A DNA stretch of 35,149 nucleotides, taken from assembly GCA_028678665.1 (NCBI GenBank), contig JAJRDA010000004.1:1-35149 (forward strand). Direction: 5' to 3'. Within the stretch, counting starts at the first letter, position 1. Every line of letters begins with the position of its first letter. This document shows positions 27,938-35,149 of the stretch, in pieces. This stretch comes from Methanomicrobiales archaeon (lineage in GTDB: Archaea > Halobacteriota > Methanomicrobia > Methanomicrobiales > JACTUA01). The position numbers and the translations under genes were made by a program. Under the pieces are notes generated by a model. The model was not told the DNA's origin. It searched no databases and saw only the letters and a list, made by a program, of their open reading frames with translations.

Positions 27938-29305
27938 TTGTCGAAAGTTGTAGAGATCTCTCCAACCACCAGGCACGAAGGCCACTCCAAGCTCGTTCTC
28001 AAGATCAACGATCAGGGGATCGTGGAACGGGGCGACTGGCTCTCGATCACGCCTGTCCGTGGGGTTGAAAAGCTGGCCATCGGGAAGACGATGGACCAGG
28101 TCCCCAAGATTGCCTCGCGGGTCTGCGGCATCTGTCCGATCGCCCATACCCTTGCAGGCATCGAAGCCATGGAGGCCTCCATCAAGTGCGAGATCCCCCA
28201 GGATGCAAAACTCCTGCGGGTGATCCTGCACGCAGCCAACCGGCTTCACAGCATCGCCCTGCACAACATTCTGATCCTCCCCGATTTCTACCTGCCGGGA
28301 ACGGACACCAAGATCAACCCGTTCGCCAAGGTGGAGCCGGTGAGGAGCGTAGCCGCACGGATCATCCGGCTCCGCGAGATCGGCCAGACCATCGGCGAGA
28401 TTGCCGGCGGCGAAGCGGTCCACCCGTCCAACCCGAGGGTCGGGGGCATGTACCGCAACGTCACCGAGCGGGCCAGGATGAAGATGTACGACCTAGCCAA
28501 GGAAGGACGCCAGCTCGCCACCGACCAGATGGAGTTCATGATCGCGATCCTGCGCAACTTCCAGAAGCGTGACTATTGCGTGGTCGGCAACGCCAAGGTC
28601 CCCATGCCCAAGGACCTCGGGTACCACAATCAGGGTTACATGGCCGTGGATCCGATGTACGGGACCAACAGCCTTGCCGAGCACCCCACCTGGCAGCCCG
28701 AGCGGTGGGCCGAATCCCGCCCCTGGGACTGGTATATGGGCGAGATGGAGATCGACTTCGAGGACCCGTCCTACCCGATCGGAGGCACCACCAAGAAGGG
28801 CACCAAGGCCAACCCCCAGATGGAGGCCTGCACCGGTGTCCCGACGTACGACGGACAGCCGGTGGAAGTCGGCCCCAGGGCACGCCTGGTGAAATTCAAG
28901 GGATACGACGAGAAGGGCACCGTCGGCCAGCACATCGCCCGCCAGCTGGAGTACGTGGACTGCGTGTATGCAATCCTCAAGTCCCTGGACGCGCTGAACC
29001 CATCCGGGAAGGTCCTTGCCGATCCCATCCCGCAGGGCGACGGCTCCATGGGATGGGCCGCCAACGAGGCCCCGCGGGGCACGGACGTGCACCTGGCAAG
29101 GGTCAAGGACGGCCGCGTGCAGTGGTATGAGATGCTGGTACCCACCACCTGGAACTTCCCCACCTGCAGCCGGGCGCTCACCGGTGCACCCTGGCAGCTC
29201 GCTGAGATTGTGGTGCGCGGATATGACCCCTGCGTCTCGTGTGCAACCCACATGATCGTGGTGGACGACGACAACAGGATTGTGGCACAGAAACTCATCC
29301 AGTGA
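27938..29305 (+). CDS. frhA: Coenzyme F420-reducing hydrogenase subunit alpha
   Basis: RVCGICPIAHT and DPCVSCATH NiFe ligand motifs; TTG start. Confidence 0.95.
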   Translation: MSKVVEISPTTRHEGHSKLVLKINDQGIVERGDWLSITPVRGVEKLAIGKTMDQVPKIASRVCGICPIAHTLAGIEAMEASIKCEIPQDAKLLRVILHAANRLHSIALHNILILPDFYLPGTDTKINPFAKVEPVRSVAARIIRLREIGQTIGEIAGGEAVHPSNPRVGGMYRNVTERARMKMYDLAKEGRQLATDQMEFMIAILRNFQKRDYCVVGNAKVPMPKDLGYHNQGYMAVDPMYGTNSLAEHPTWQPERWAESRPWDWYMGEMEIDFEDPSYPIGGTTKKGTKANPQMEACTGVPTYDGQPVEVGPRARLVKFKGYDEKGTVGQHIARQLEYVDCVYAILKSLDALNPSGKVLADPIPQGDGSMGWAANEAPRGTDVHLARVKDGRVQWYEMLVPTTWNFPTCSRALTGAPWQLAEIVVRGYDPCVSCATHMIVVDDDNRIVAQKLIQ

Positions 29306-29310
29306 GCCTG

Positions 29311-29847
29311 ATGGAACACCTGTATCCCGAGATCGTGATCACCGGGTGCGGAAACCCGCTGTACGCAGATGACGGGTTCGGACCCGCAGTGGTGGAGAGT
29401 CTCAGGGCCCTCGCCCTGCCCGTGTCGGTCAAGGTGATCGATGCCGGCCTGGGCGGTCCCCATTTTGTCTTTACGATGCTCGATCCAGCCCAGACAAAGA
29501 AACTGGTAGTGGTTGACATCGCGGACTTCGGGGGAAAGCCCGGAGAGCTCAGGTGGCTCTCGGTGGAAGAGCTCCCGCCCGGCAGCTACCGGGACGCCCA
29601 CTCGTGGGATCTGACAGAACCGCTGCAGCGGATCAGGGACGAGATCAAGGTCCGGATCCTCTGCTGCCAGAAGAAGCATGTCTCTGCGCCGGAGATGGAG
29701 ATCGGGCTCACCGACGAGGTGAAGCAGGCAGTTCCGAAGGCAGTATCCGCAATACTGGAGGAGATAGGTGTGGAGTATGGGACTGTTGCAATCCTTCAAG
29801 AAGACACTCACGGGGGAAGAGCCGAAAGCGGCTGCGAAACCCGCTGA
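29311..29847 (+). CDS. frhD: F420 hydrogenase maturation protease
   Basis: IVITGCGNPLYADDGFGPAVVESL, KVIDAGLGGPHFVF; located between frhA and frhG. Confidence 0.92.
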   Translation: MEHLYPEIVITGCGNPLYADDGFGPAVVESLRALALPVSVKVIDAGLGGPHFVFTMLDPAQTKKLVVVDIADFGGKPGELRWLSVEELPPGSYRDAHSWDLTEPLQRIRDEIKVRILCCQKKHVSAPEMEIGLTDEVKQAVPKAVSAILEEIGVEYGTVAILQEDTHGGRAESGCETR

Positions 29848-30655
29848 GGTGAAGACGGAGAAAAAGGCAGAACCAAAAAAGGAGGAGAAACCTGTGGCAA
29901 ACAAGATCACGGTGGGACACGTGCACATGAGCGGCTGCACCGGGTGCCTCGTGTCCCTCGCAGACAACTACCTGGGACTGGTAAAGATCCTGGATGATTA
30001 TGCGGACCTTGTGTACGGCCTCACCCTCGCCGATGTCCGCCACATCCCGGAGATGGATGTGGCCCTCGTCGAGGGGTCGGTCTGTATCCAGGACCATGAA
30101 TCGGTGGAGGACATCAAGACCACGCGCAAGAAGGCCAAGGTCGTGGTCGCGGTCGGCGGCTGTGCGTCCTACGGCAACATCACCCGGTTCGCCCGGGGAG
30201 GCCAGGTCAACCAGCCCCAGCACGAGTCCTTCCTGCCCATCGGGAACCTGATCGATGTGGATGTGGTGATCCCCGGCTGCGCCCCGACGCCGCAACTGAT
30301 CCGGAACGTCTGTGTGATGGCGTACCTGCTGCTGCGCGGCACCGAGGAGCAGAAAGCCCTTGCCGGCAAGTACCTGAAGCCGCTGATGGCCCTCGCCAAG
30401 CGCGGCACCACCGCGTGCTTCTGCGACCTGATGAATGACGTCATCAACCAGGGGCTCTGCATGGGATGCGGCTCCTGCGCGGCGGCATGCCCGGTCCGGG
30501 CCATCACCCACGAGTTCGGGAAGCCCCAGGGCCAGCGCGATCTCTGCATCAAGTGCGGGGCGTGCTATGGGCAGTGCCCGAGGTCGTTCTACAACTTCGA
30601 AGTGATGGACGAGTTCGAGGGTATCCTGGAACTCATTGACGGAGCCATGAAGTGA
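29768..30655 (+). CDS. frhG: Coenzyme F420-reducing hydrogenase subunit gamma
   Basis: SGCTGCLVSLADNYLG, CMGCGSCAAACPVRAI, CIKCGACYGQCPRSF; start ambiguous (29768, 29777 or 29894). Confidence 0.94.
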   Translation: MWSMGLLQSFKKTLTGEEPKAAAKPAEVKTEKKAEPKKEEKPVANKITVGHVHMSGCTGCLVSLADNYLGLVKILDDYADLVYGLTLADVRHIPEMDVALVEGSVCIQDHESVEDIKTTRKKAKVVVAVGGCASYGNITRFARGGQVNQPQHESFLPIGNLIDVDVVIPGCAPTPQLIRNVCVMAYLLLRGTEEQKALAGKYLKPLMALAKRGTTACFCDLMNDVINQGLCMGCGSCAAACPVRAITHEFGKPQGQRDLCIKCGACYGQCPRSFYNFEVMDEFEGILELIDGAMK

Positions 30656-30665
30656 GGTGATGACA

Positions 30666-31535
30666 ATGGGAACTGAACTCGGCAAATACAAGGTATGCGT
30701 GTCGGCCCGGTCCACGGACAAGGAGATCATGTGGAAAGCCCAGGATGGGGGCATCGTCACCTCGCTCTTTGCATTCGCGCTGGAGCATGGGATCATCGAC
30801 GGCGCCATCGTCGCAGGACCCGGAGCCCGGCCCTGGCAGCCCCGGCCGTTCATCGCAACGACACGGGAGGAGCTGCTCTCGGCCCGCGGGACCAAGTACA
30901 ACATCAGCCCGCAGGTCTCCTGGCTCAAGGAGGCGACCCGGTCCTTCGGCCTGGACAAGGTCGGGATCGTGGGCACCCCGTGCCAGATGCAGGCAGTGAG
31001 GAAGGCCCAGCTGTACCCGGTCGGCATGCGGGACGTGCCTGACAAGGTGGCCCTCGCCATCGGCATCTTCTGCATGGAGAACTTCCCGTACAAGTCCATC
31101 CAGATGATCGTGGAGGACCACGCGGGAACGAAGCTCCAGGCAACGAAGAAGATGGAGATCGGGAAGGGCAAGTTCACGGTGATCACCGAGCGGGGCAAAT
31201 CAATAGCCCTGCCGCTGAAGATCACCCACAAGTACGAGCAGCCCGGCTGCCACGTCTGCCTGGACTACGTGGCCAACCTGGGGGACATCTCCACCGGTTC
31301 CGTCGGGAGCCCCGACGGATGGTCCACGGTCTTCATCCGCACCAAGAAGGGCGAGGAGACCTGGAACAAGGCGATAGCCGCCGGCTGCTTCGAGACGAAG
31401 CCCATCGAGCAGGTGAAGCCCGGCCTCGATCTGGTCAGCAAGCTCGCCAACGAGAAGATCTCCAAGAATAAGAAGACGGTCGAGGAGCGGGCGACCTTCG
31501 GGGTCAACAAGGCCCTGCGGAACCCCTACCTCTGA
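30666..31535 (+). CDS. frhB: Coenzyme F420-reducing hydrogenase subunit beta
   Basis: QDGGIVTSLFAFALEHGIIDGAIVA, VGIVGTPCQMQAVRKAQ, HVCLDYVANLGDISTGSVGSPDGWSTVFIR. Confidence 0.95.
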   Translation: MGTELGKYKVCVSARSTDKEIMWKAQDGGIVTSLFAFALEHGIIDGAIVAGPGARPWQPRPFIATTREELLSARGTKYNISPQVSWLKEATRSFGLDKVGIVGTPCQMQAVRKAQLYPVGMRDVPDKVALAIGIFCMENFPYKSIQMIVEDHAGTKLQATKKMEIGKGKFTVITERGKSIALPLKITHKYEQPGCHVCLDYVANLGDISTGSVGSPDGWSTVFIRTKKGEETWNKAIAAGCFETKPIEQVKPGLDLVSKLANEKISKNKKTVEERATFGVNKALRNPYL

Positions 31536-31538
31536 ACC

Positions 31539-31546
31539 TTTTTTTC
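31539..31546 (+). terminator. Poly-T terminator after frhB
   Basis: tgaacctttttttccacc immediately after the frhB stop. Confidence 0.5.
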
Positions 31547-31610
31547 CACCTCCTGATGGACAGCAGAATGAATGAGGGATGAGCGGAGTCCATCCTTGAT
31601 GCTCGCATGT

Positions 31611-31660
31611 GGCGGGAGGGGGCGAATGCCCCCTCCCGGTCCCACCCCCGCGAGAGGATG
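31611..31660 (+). repeat. Family A intergenic repeat copy A9
   Basis: ggcgggagggggcgaatgccccctcccggtcccacccccgcgagaggatgg. Confidence 0.7.
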
Positions 31661-31777
31661 GCCGCCTCAAGCCGTTCTTCCGATATCCGGATGACGGGAT
31701 TTTGCTTCCAGGAACCGGGATCGGCTCCCCCACAGAGCCCAGATTGACGGATCGTCAGGAGAAACGGTCGTAGCGAA

Positions 31778-31823
31778 TATCCTCACCGGGGGAGGGCGGC
31801 GGGAGGGGGCCGAAGCCCCCTCC
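31778..31823 (-). repeat. Family A intergenic repeat copy A10 (inverted)
   Basis: tatcctcaccgggggagggcggcgggagggggccgaagccccctcc. Confidence 0.7.
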
Positions 31824-31902
31824 TGCTCTCATGCTCCGTACCAGGCCATTCCTTATCCTCATGTACAGCCCACACCTCCAATAGGAAAGGAGCCACCACC
31901 CC

Positions 31903-32628
31903 ATGCCACCCGTCATCCAGGCAGAGCAGCTCACCCGGCGCTTTGGCGATGTCACTGCCGTGAATCAGGTCTCCCTCGACGTCCAGGCGGGGTCCCTCTT
32001 CGGTCTCCTGGGCCCCAACGGATCAGGGAAGACCACCATGATCCGGATGCTCACCGGGCAGATCCGGCCCACCTCCGGATCGGCCCGGGTCCTGGGGATG
32101 GACGTGGCCGCCGAGCCCGTCGCGGTGAGGGAAAAAGTCGGGATCATCCCCGAGCAGGAGTCCCCGCCCAGCTTCCTCACCGCCGAGGAATACCTGTCCT
32201 TCGTGGCAAAGGTGCGGAGGCTGGACGAGGGAGAGGAGAGAGCCGGGTGGTGGTTCGACTTCCTGGAGTTCGAGGAGAAGAGGGACGTGCTCTGCAAGGA
32301 CCTCTCCCGGGGGACCCGGCAGAAGCTGATGTTTGCCCAGGCATTCCTCCACCGCCCGGTGCTGGCTCTCATCGACGAACCGCTCATCAACTTCGACCCT
32401 GTCATGCAGCAGAAGGTGAAGGAATACCTGAGAGAGTACGTTCGGGACGGCGGCACCATCTTCATCTCTACCCACATCCTGGAGATCGCCGAAGAGATCT
32501 GTACCGACGTGGCCATCCTCCACCTGGGTAACCTGGTCCACGCGGGGCCGGTGGCCGGGATCCTGGCGGGGAAGAAGCACCTGACCGGGTTCTTCCTGGA
32601 GGCCGTGGGGAAGGGCGCCGATGCGTGA
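31903..32628 (+). CDS. ABC transporter ATP-binding protein
   Basis: Walker A GPNGSGKTT, signature-like LSRGTRQKL, Walker B LALIDEP, H-loop STH. Confidence 0.9.
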   Translation: MPPVIQAEQLTRRFGDVTAVNQVSLDVQAGSLFGLLGPNGSGKTTMIRMLTGQIRPTSGSARVLGMDVAAEPVAVREKVGIIPEQESPPSFLTAEEYLSFVAKVRRLDEGEERAGWWFDFLEFEEKRDVLCKDLSRGTRQKLMFAQAFLHRPVLALIDEPLINFDPVMQQKVKEYLREYVRDGGTIFISTHILEIAEEICTDVAILHLGNLVHAGPVAGILAGKKHLTGFFLEAVGKGADA

Positions 32629-34027
32629 CCTCTTCGTTGCCATGATGAAGGAGGAGTGGCGGGTCCACTCCACCATGTTCGGGAGCGTCTCCTTCGCCCT
32701 CTTCCCGGTGCTCATCGCCGCTATCGCCCGCATGGGCTCGGTCCTCCTCCCGTACCTGGCAGACACCATTCCCGGCGGACTCATCGGGTTCCTGGTCCAT
32801 GCCATGTTCCTTCTGATGGGGGCCATGGTGGGGGGGTTCGGCCTCCTGGGGAGGGAAGTGATGAACCGCCGGTTCGGCCAGGCAAGCCTGCTGGCCTACT
32901 CCTCCCGCACCCTCCCCCTCTCGGACCGGAGGATCTTTGCGGCCTTCGTTGCCAAGGACACGGTCTACTACCTTCTCCTCTGGGTGTTCCCGTTTCTCGC
33001 CGGTCTCGCCCTGGGCACTCCCCTGTCCGGGCTCCCCCCCTCCTTCGTGGGCCTCGCCGCCCTCTCGCTCACCCTCGCCTTTCTCACGGGCCTCTCCACC
33101 GTCTTCCTCCTTTCCACGCTCTATGCCCATTCCGTGAAACTCCTGGCTGCCGTCATGGGGGCCGGGGTGCTCCTGGCCATCCTCCTCACGGGCGTGGGGG
33201 GAATGAACCCGCAGTTCCTCTTCCCGCCGTATGCCCTGTTCCGGGGGTGGTCAGTGCCCCTGTTTCTCCTCTCCCTCGGCATAATCACCCTCTTCTCAGC
33301 CGTCTCCATCCAGTACCTGACCGCCGAGTTCCCGGACCGCGAGAAGAGGTTCGCGAACCGGTTCGGTCCCCTCGCCGGCCAGCTCCGCGGATTCCGGTAC
33401 GCTCCCCTCATGGCCAAGGACGTCCTGGACCTGTGGAGGAGCGGGGGCCTCGTGGGCCAGACGCTCTTCTCCTTCCTGCTCCCGATGGGGATCATCTGGA
33501 TCACCCTCTCGGTGCTGGGCCGGATCATGCCGCAGGCCCAGATCCTCGTCACCTTTGCGGGGGTCGCCGGGGTCATCGCTGCCACCATGTACACCTGGCT
33601 CACCGAGTTCGACACCCTCGGTGCCTACACGTTCCTTCCCCTGGGCACCGCGGACCTGATCCGGAGCAAGTTCGCGAGTTTCCTCCTCCTGCAGCCCATT
33701 ACGGCAGTCTCGGTGGGAGGGCTCGCCATCCTCACCGGGAATCCCGGTGCGGCCCTCCCGGCAACAGTCCTTGCCCTCTCCGTGGCGGTCTATGCCTGCG
33801 GGGTCATGATCTTCCTGACCGGCCTGTGGCCAGCGGTGATGGTGTACAGCGTGCGGGTCTTCGCTGCCTCCCTGCTCTTCACCGGGCCGGTGCTCCTCGG
33901 CCTCATTGCCCTCTCGTCGGTCTCCCTGATATACGCGTTCCTGAGCGTGTTCCTCTTCCTCCCCGCCCTCCTCCTGATCCGGCTCTCATTCAGGCGGTGG
34001 GAGACCTGGGAGAGGGCGTTTCTCTAG
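32621..34027 (+). CDS. ABC transporter permease
   Basis: Polytopic hydrophobic protein; 8-nt overlap with the ATPase gene. Confidence 0.8.
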   Translation: MRDLFVAMMKEEWRVHSTMFGSVSFALFPVLIAAIARMGSVLLPYLADTIPGGLIGFLVHAMFLLMGAMVGGFGLLGREVMNRRFGQASLLAYSSRTLPLSDRRIFAAFVAKDTVYYLLLWVFPFLAGLALGTPLSGLPPSFVGLAALSLTLAFLTGLSTVFLLSTLYAHSVKLLAAVMGAGVLLAILLTGVGGMNPQFLFPPYALFRGWSVPLFLLSLGIITLFSAVSIQYLTAEFPDREKRFANRFGPLAGQLRGFRYAPLMAKDVLDLWRSGGLVGQTLFSFLLPMGIIWITLSVLGRIMPQAQILVTFAGVAGVIAATMYTWLTEFDTLGAYTFLPLGTADLIRSKFASFLLLQPITAVSVGGLAILTGNPGAALPATVLALSVAVYACGVMIFLTGLWPAVMVYSVRVFAASLLFTGPVLLGLIALSSVSLIYAFLSVFLFLPALLLIRLSFRRWETWERAFL

Positions 34028-34109
34028 GAGCACACCCATCCGTCCTCTGAGGGGATCGACCGGGATTCTGTTTTCCCTTTCCGTGCAACTGGCGGATGCA
34101 TTGACAGGG

Positions 34110-34158
34110 TGCGGGAGGAGGCTCTGCCCCCTCCCGGCCCCTCCCCCGTGAGGATAAC
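34110..34158 (+). repeat. Family A intergenic repeat copy A11 (left part of composite 3)
   Basis: tgcgggaggaggctctgccccctcccggcccctcccccgtgaggataa. Confidence 0.75.
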
Positions 34159-34202
34159 CTGCCGTGTCGGTGTCACTCAGGAAGATCCCCAACCCCGGAT
34201 AA

Positions 34203-34283
34203 CCGGCGGGGGGTGCCCACGCGGCGGGGGCGGTGAGCCCCCGAGAGCGTCTCACCAGTACTCAGCGAATGCAGAATACCGTC
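34203..34283 (+). repeat. Family B intergenic repeat copy B3 with conserved 3' tail
   Basis: ccggcggggggtgcccacgcggcgggggcggtgagcccccgagagcgtctcaccagtac followed by a tail ending gaataccgtc, like B1. Confidence 0.85.
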
Positions 34284-34308
34284 TCCGCCTGGTTGAAGAA
34301 TACTTCCG

Positions 34309-34354
34309 AGGGGGGCGCGGCGGGGGTGGTGAGCCCCCGGGAGCGTCTCAGTAC
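34309..34354 (+). repeat. Family B intergenic repeat copy B4 (tandem, degenerate)
   Basis: aggggggcgcggcgggggtggtgagcccccgggagcgtctcagtacc. Confidence 0.7.
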
Positions 34355-34407
34355 CGGGATATGTGCGAGAAATCCTTTTTGAAATGGATCCAAAACTGCT
34401 GCAGGCG

Positions 34408-34767
34408 TCACGGGGGCGTGGTCACGTTGCCCGCCGGTGCAGGAGGCCGGAGATCCGTTCCCTCCTGCCCGGACGTGCTGCCGGGATGCGTCTCATCTCC
34501 CGCCTCCCCATCCCCCTCATCCACGGAGAGGTCCCACTCCTCCTCGTCAAACTCCAGCACCCCCTCCCCCCCGCAGACCGGGCAGGGCAGGGTCTTTTCA
34601 TGGGCACAGCCCAGGCGCACCCACTCCTCCTCGTCCTCGCATTCGTCCGTACCCGGGATACAGAAATGCTGGCGGGCGGCCGCAGACGTCATCTTCTGGC
34701 AGATCTCGTACTGGAGGTTGGGGACTTCGCCGCTCCCCTTGCACCGCCTGCAGGTGAGAACAATCAT
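34408..34767 (-). CDS. DnaJ-like CxxCxGxG zinc-binding acidic protein
   Basis: CRRCKGSGEV and CPVCGGEGVLEFDEEEW. Confidence 0.65.
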   Translation of the reverse strand: MIVLTCRRCKGSGEVPNLQYEICQKMTSAAARQHFCIPGTDECEDEEEWVRLGCAHEKTLPCPVCGGEGVLEFDEEEWDLSVDEGDGEAGDETHPGSTSGQEGTDLRPPAPAGNVTTPP

Positions 34768-34853
34768 GCTTCCCGTTTCCCGGGTAGGGATCTGCGGGAA
34801 CTGTGAAAAGGTTTATGGGACGGTGCCGGTGTATAGTCCACGTGGTGAGATCC

Positions 34854-35015
34854 ATGAAGGATGCCGAACTCAAGGAACTGATCAAGGACATCCCGGCCGC
34901 TGCCCTGAAGGATGCGGTGAAGAAGCGGGGGATCAAGATGGGCCGCTGCCCCACGAAGGCGGACTATGCGAAGAGCCTCCCCGACGATGTCCTGAAGAAT
35001 CTCGCAAAGAAGTGA
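34854..35015 (+). CDS. Small conserved-looking helical protein, possibly SAP/HeH-like
   Basis: MKDAELKELIKDIPAAALKDAVKKRGIKMGRCPTKADYAKSLPDDVLKNLAKK; TATA-like gtttatgg upstream near 34810. Confidence 0.55.
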   Translation: MKDAELKELIKDIPAAALKDAVKKRGIKMGRCPTKADYAKSLPDDVLKNLAKK

Positions 35016-35149
35016 AGAGAACATCCGCAGGGGGATATTCTCCCCCAAGTCTCCTGATCCCCCTGCCCGAATCGTGTGAGGAGGGGGTCGGCGCGTGAAA
35101 CGGCGGGGGGGAGGGGAAATATCCCCCGGTGTGCCACTCAGGAAGCCCG

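Noticed and set aside
29210-29305. Possible selenocysteine in FrhA
   Set aside because: The C-terminal motif DPCVSCATH uses ordinary Cys codons; no in-frame TGA.
151-34158. Simple Rho-independent terminators as a full explanation of family A
   Set aside because: No following poly-T; archaeal termination uses T-tracts. Conserved sequence outside the stem (GTGAGGATA) is not needed for a terminator.
17311-34354. CRISPR array hypothesis for the GC-rich repeats
   Set aside because: Copies are kilobases apart, in both orientations, with no regular short spacers and no cas genes.

Overview
35.1 kb of GC-rich euryarchaeal, methanogen-type chromosome. The frhADGB operon, mptA, mfnE, aEF-1beta, RpoL, aIF2beta and archaeal SRP RNA suggest Methanomicrobiales; lineage is inference. 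Content is mostly housekeeping: GAPDH (partial), Tsr3, a nucleoside deoxyribosyltransferase-like fusion, an orphan Dam-type methylase, a DUF475/TerC-like protein, an SLC13/DASS transporter, a standalone RNase III domain, a PLD-family surface protein, MfnE, aEF-1beta, an MDH/LDH family enzyme, a SRP RNA, two tRNAs, M24 peptidases, an AAA+ ATPase with an MBL-fold hydrolase, RpoL, aIF2beta-TRAM, PurL, flavodoxin, IlvC, MptA, a PAS histidine kinase, a PEGA-repeat protein, Frh hydrogenase and an ABC exporter. The most unusual signal is non-coding. Two GC-rich intergenic repeat families recur: A, a long hairpin ending in a GTGAGGATA box (about 11 copies), and B, a hairpin with the core GCCCACGCGGCGGGGGC...GCCCCCGAGAGCGTCTCACCAGTA (about 6 copies). 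Three times they form an ordered A-spacer-B composite of about 150-165 bp. A second notable locus is a tightly packed co-directional tRNA-tRNA-CDS-SRP RNA-CDS array with gaps of only about 2-25 nt.
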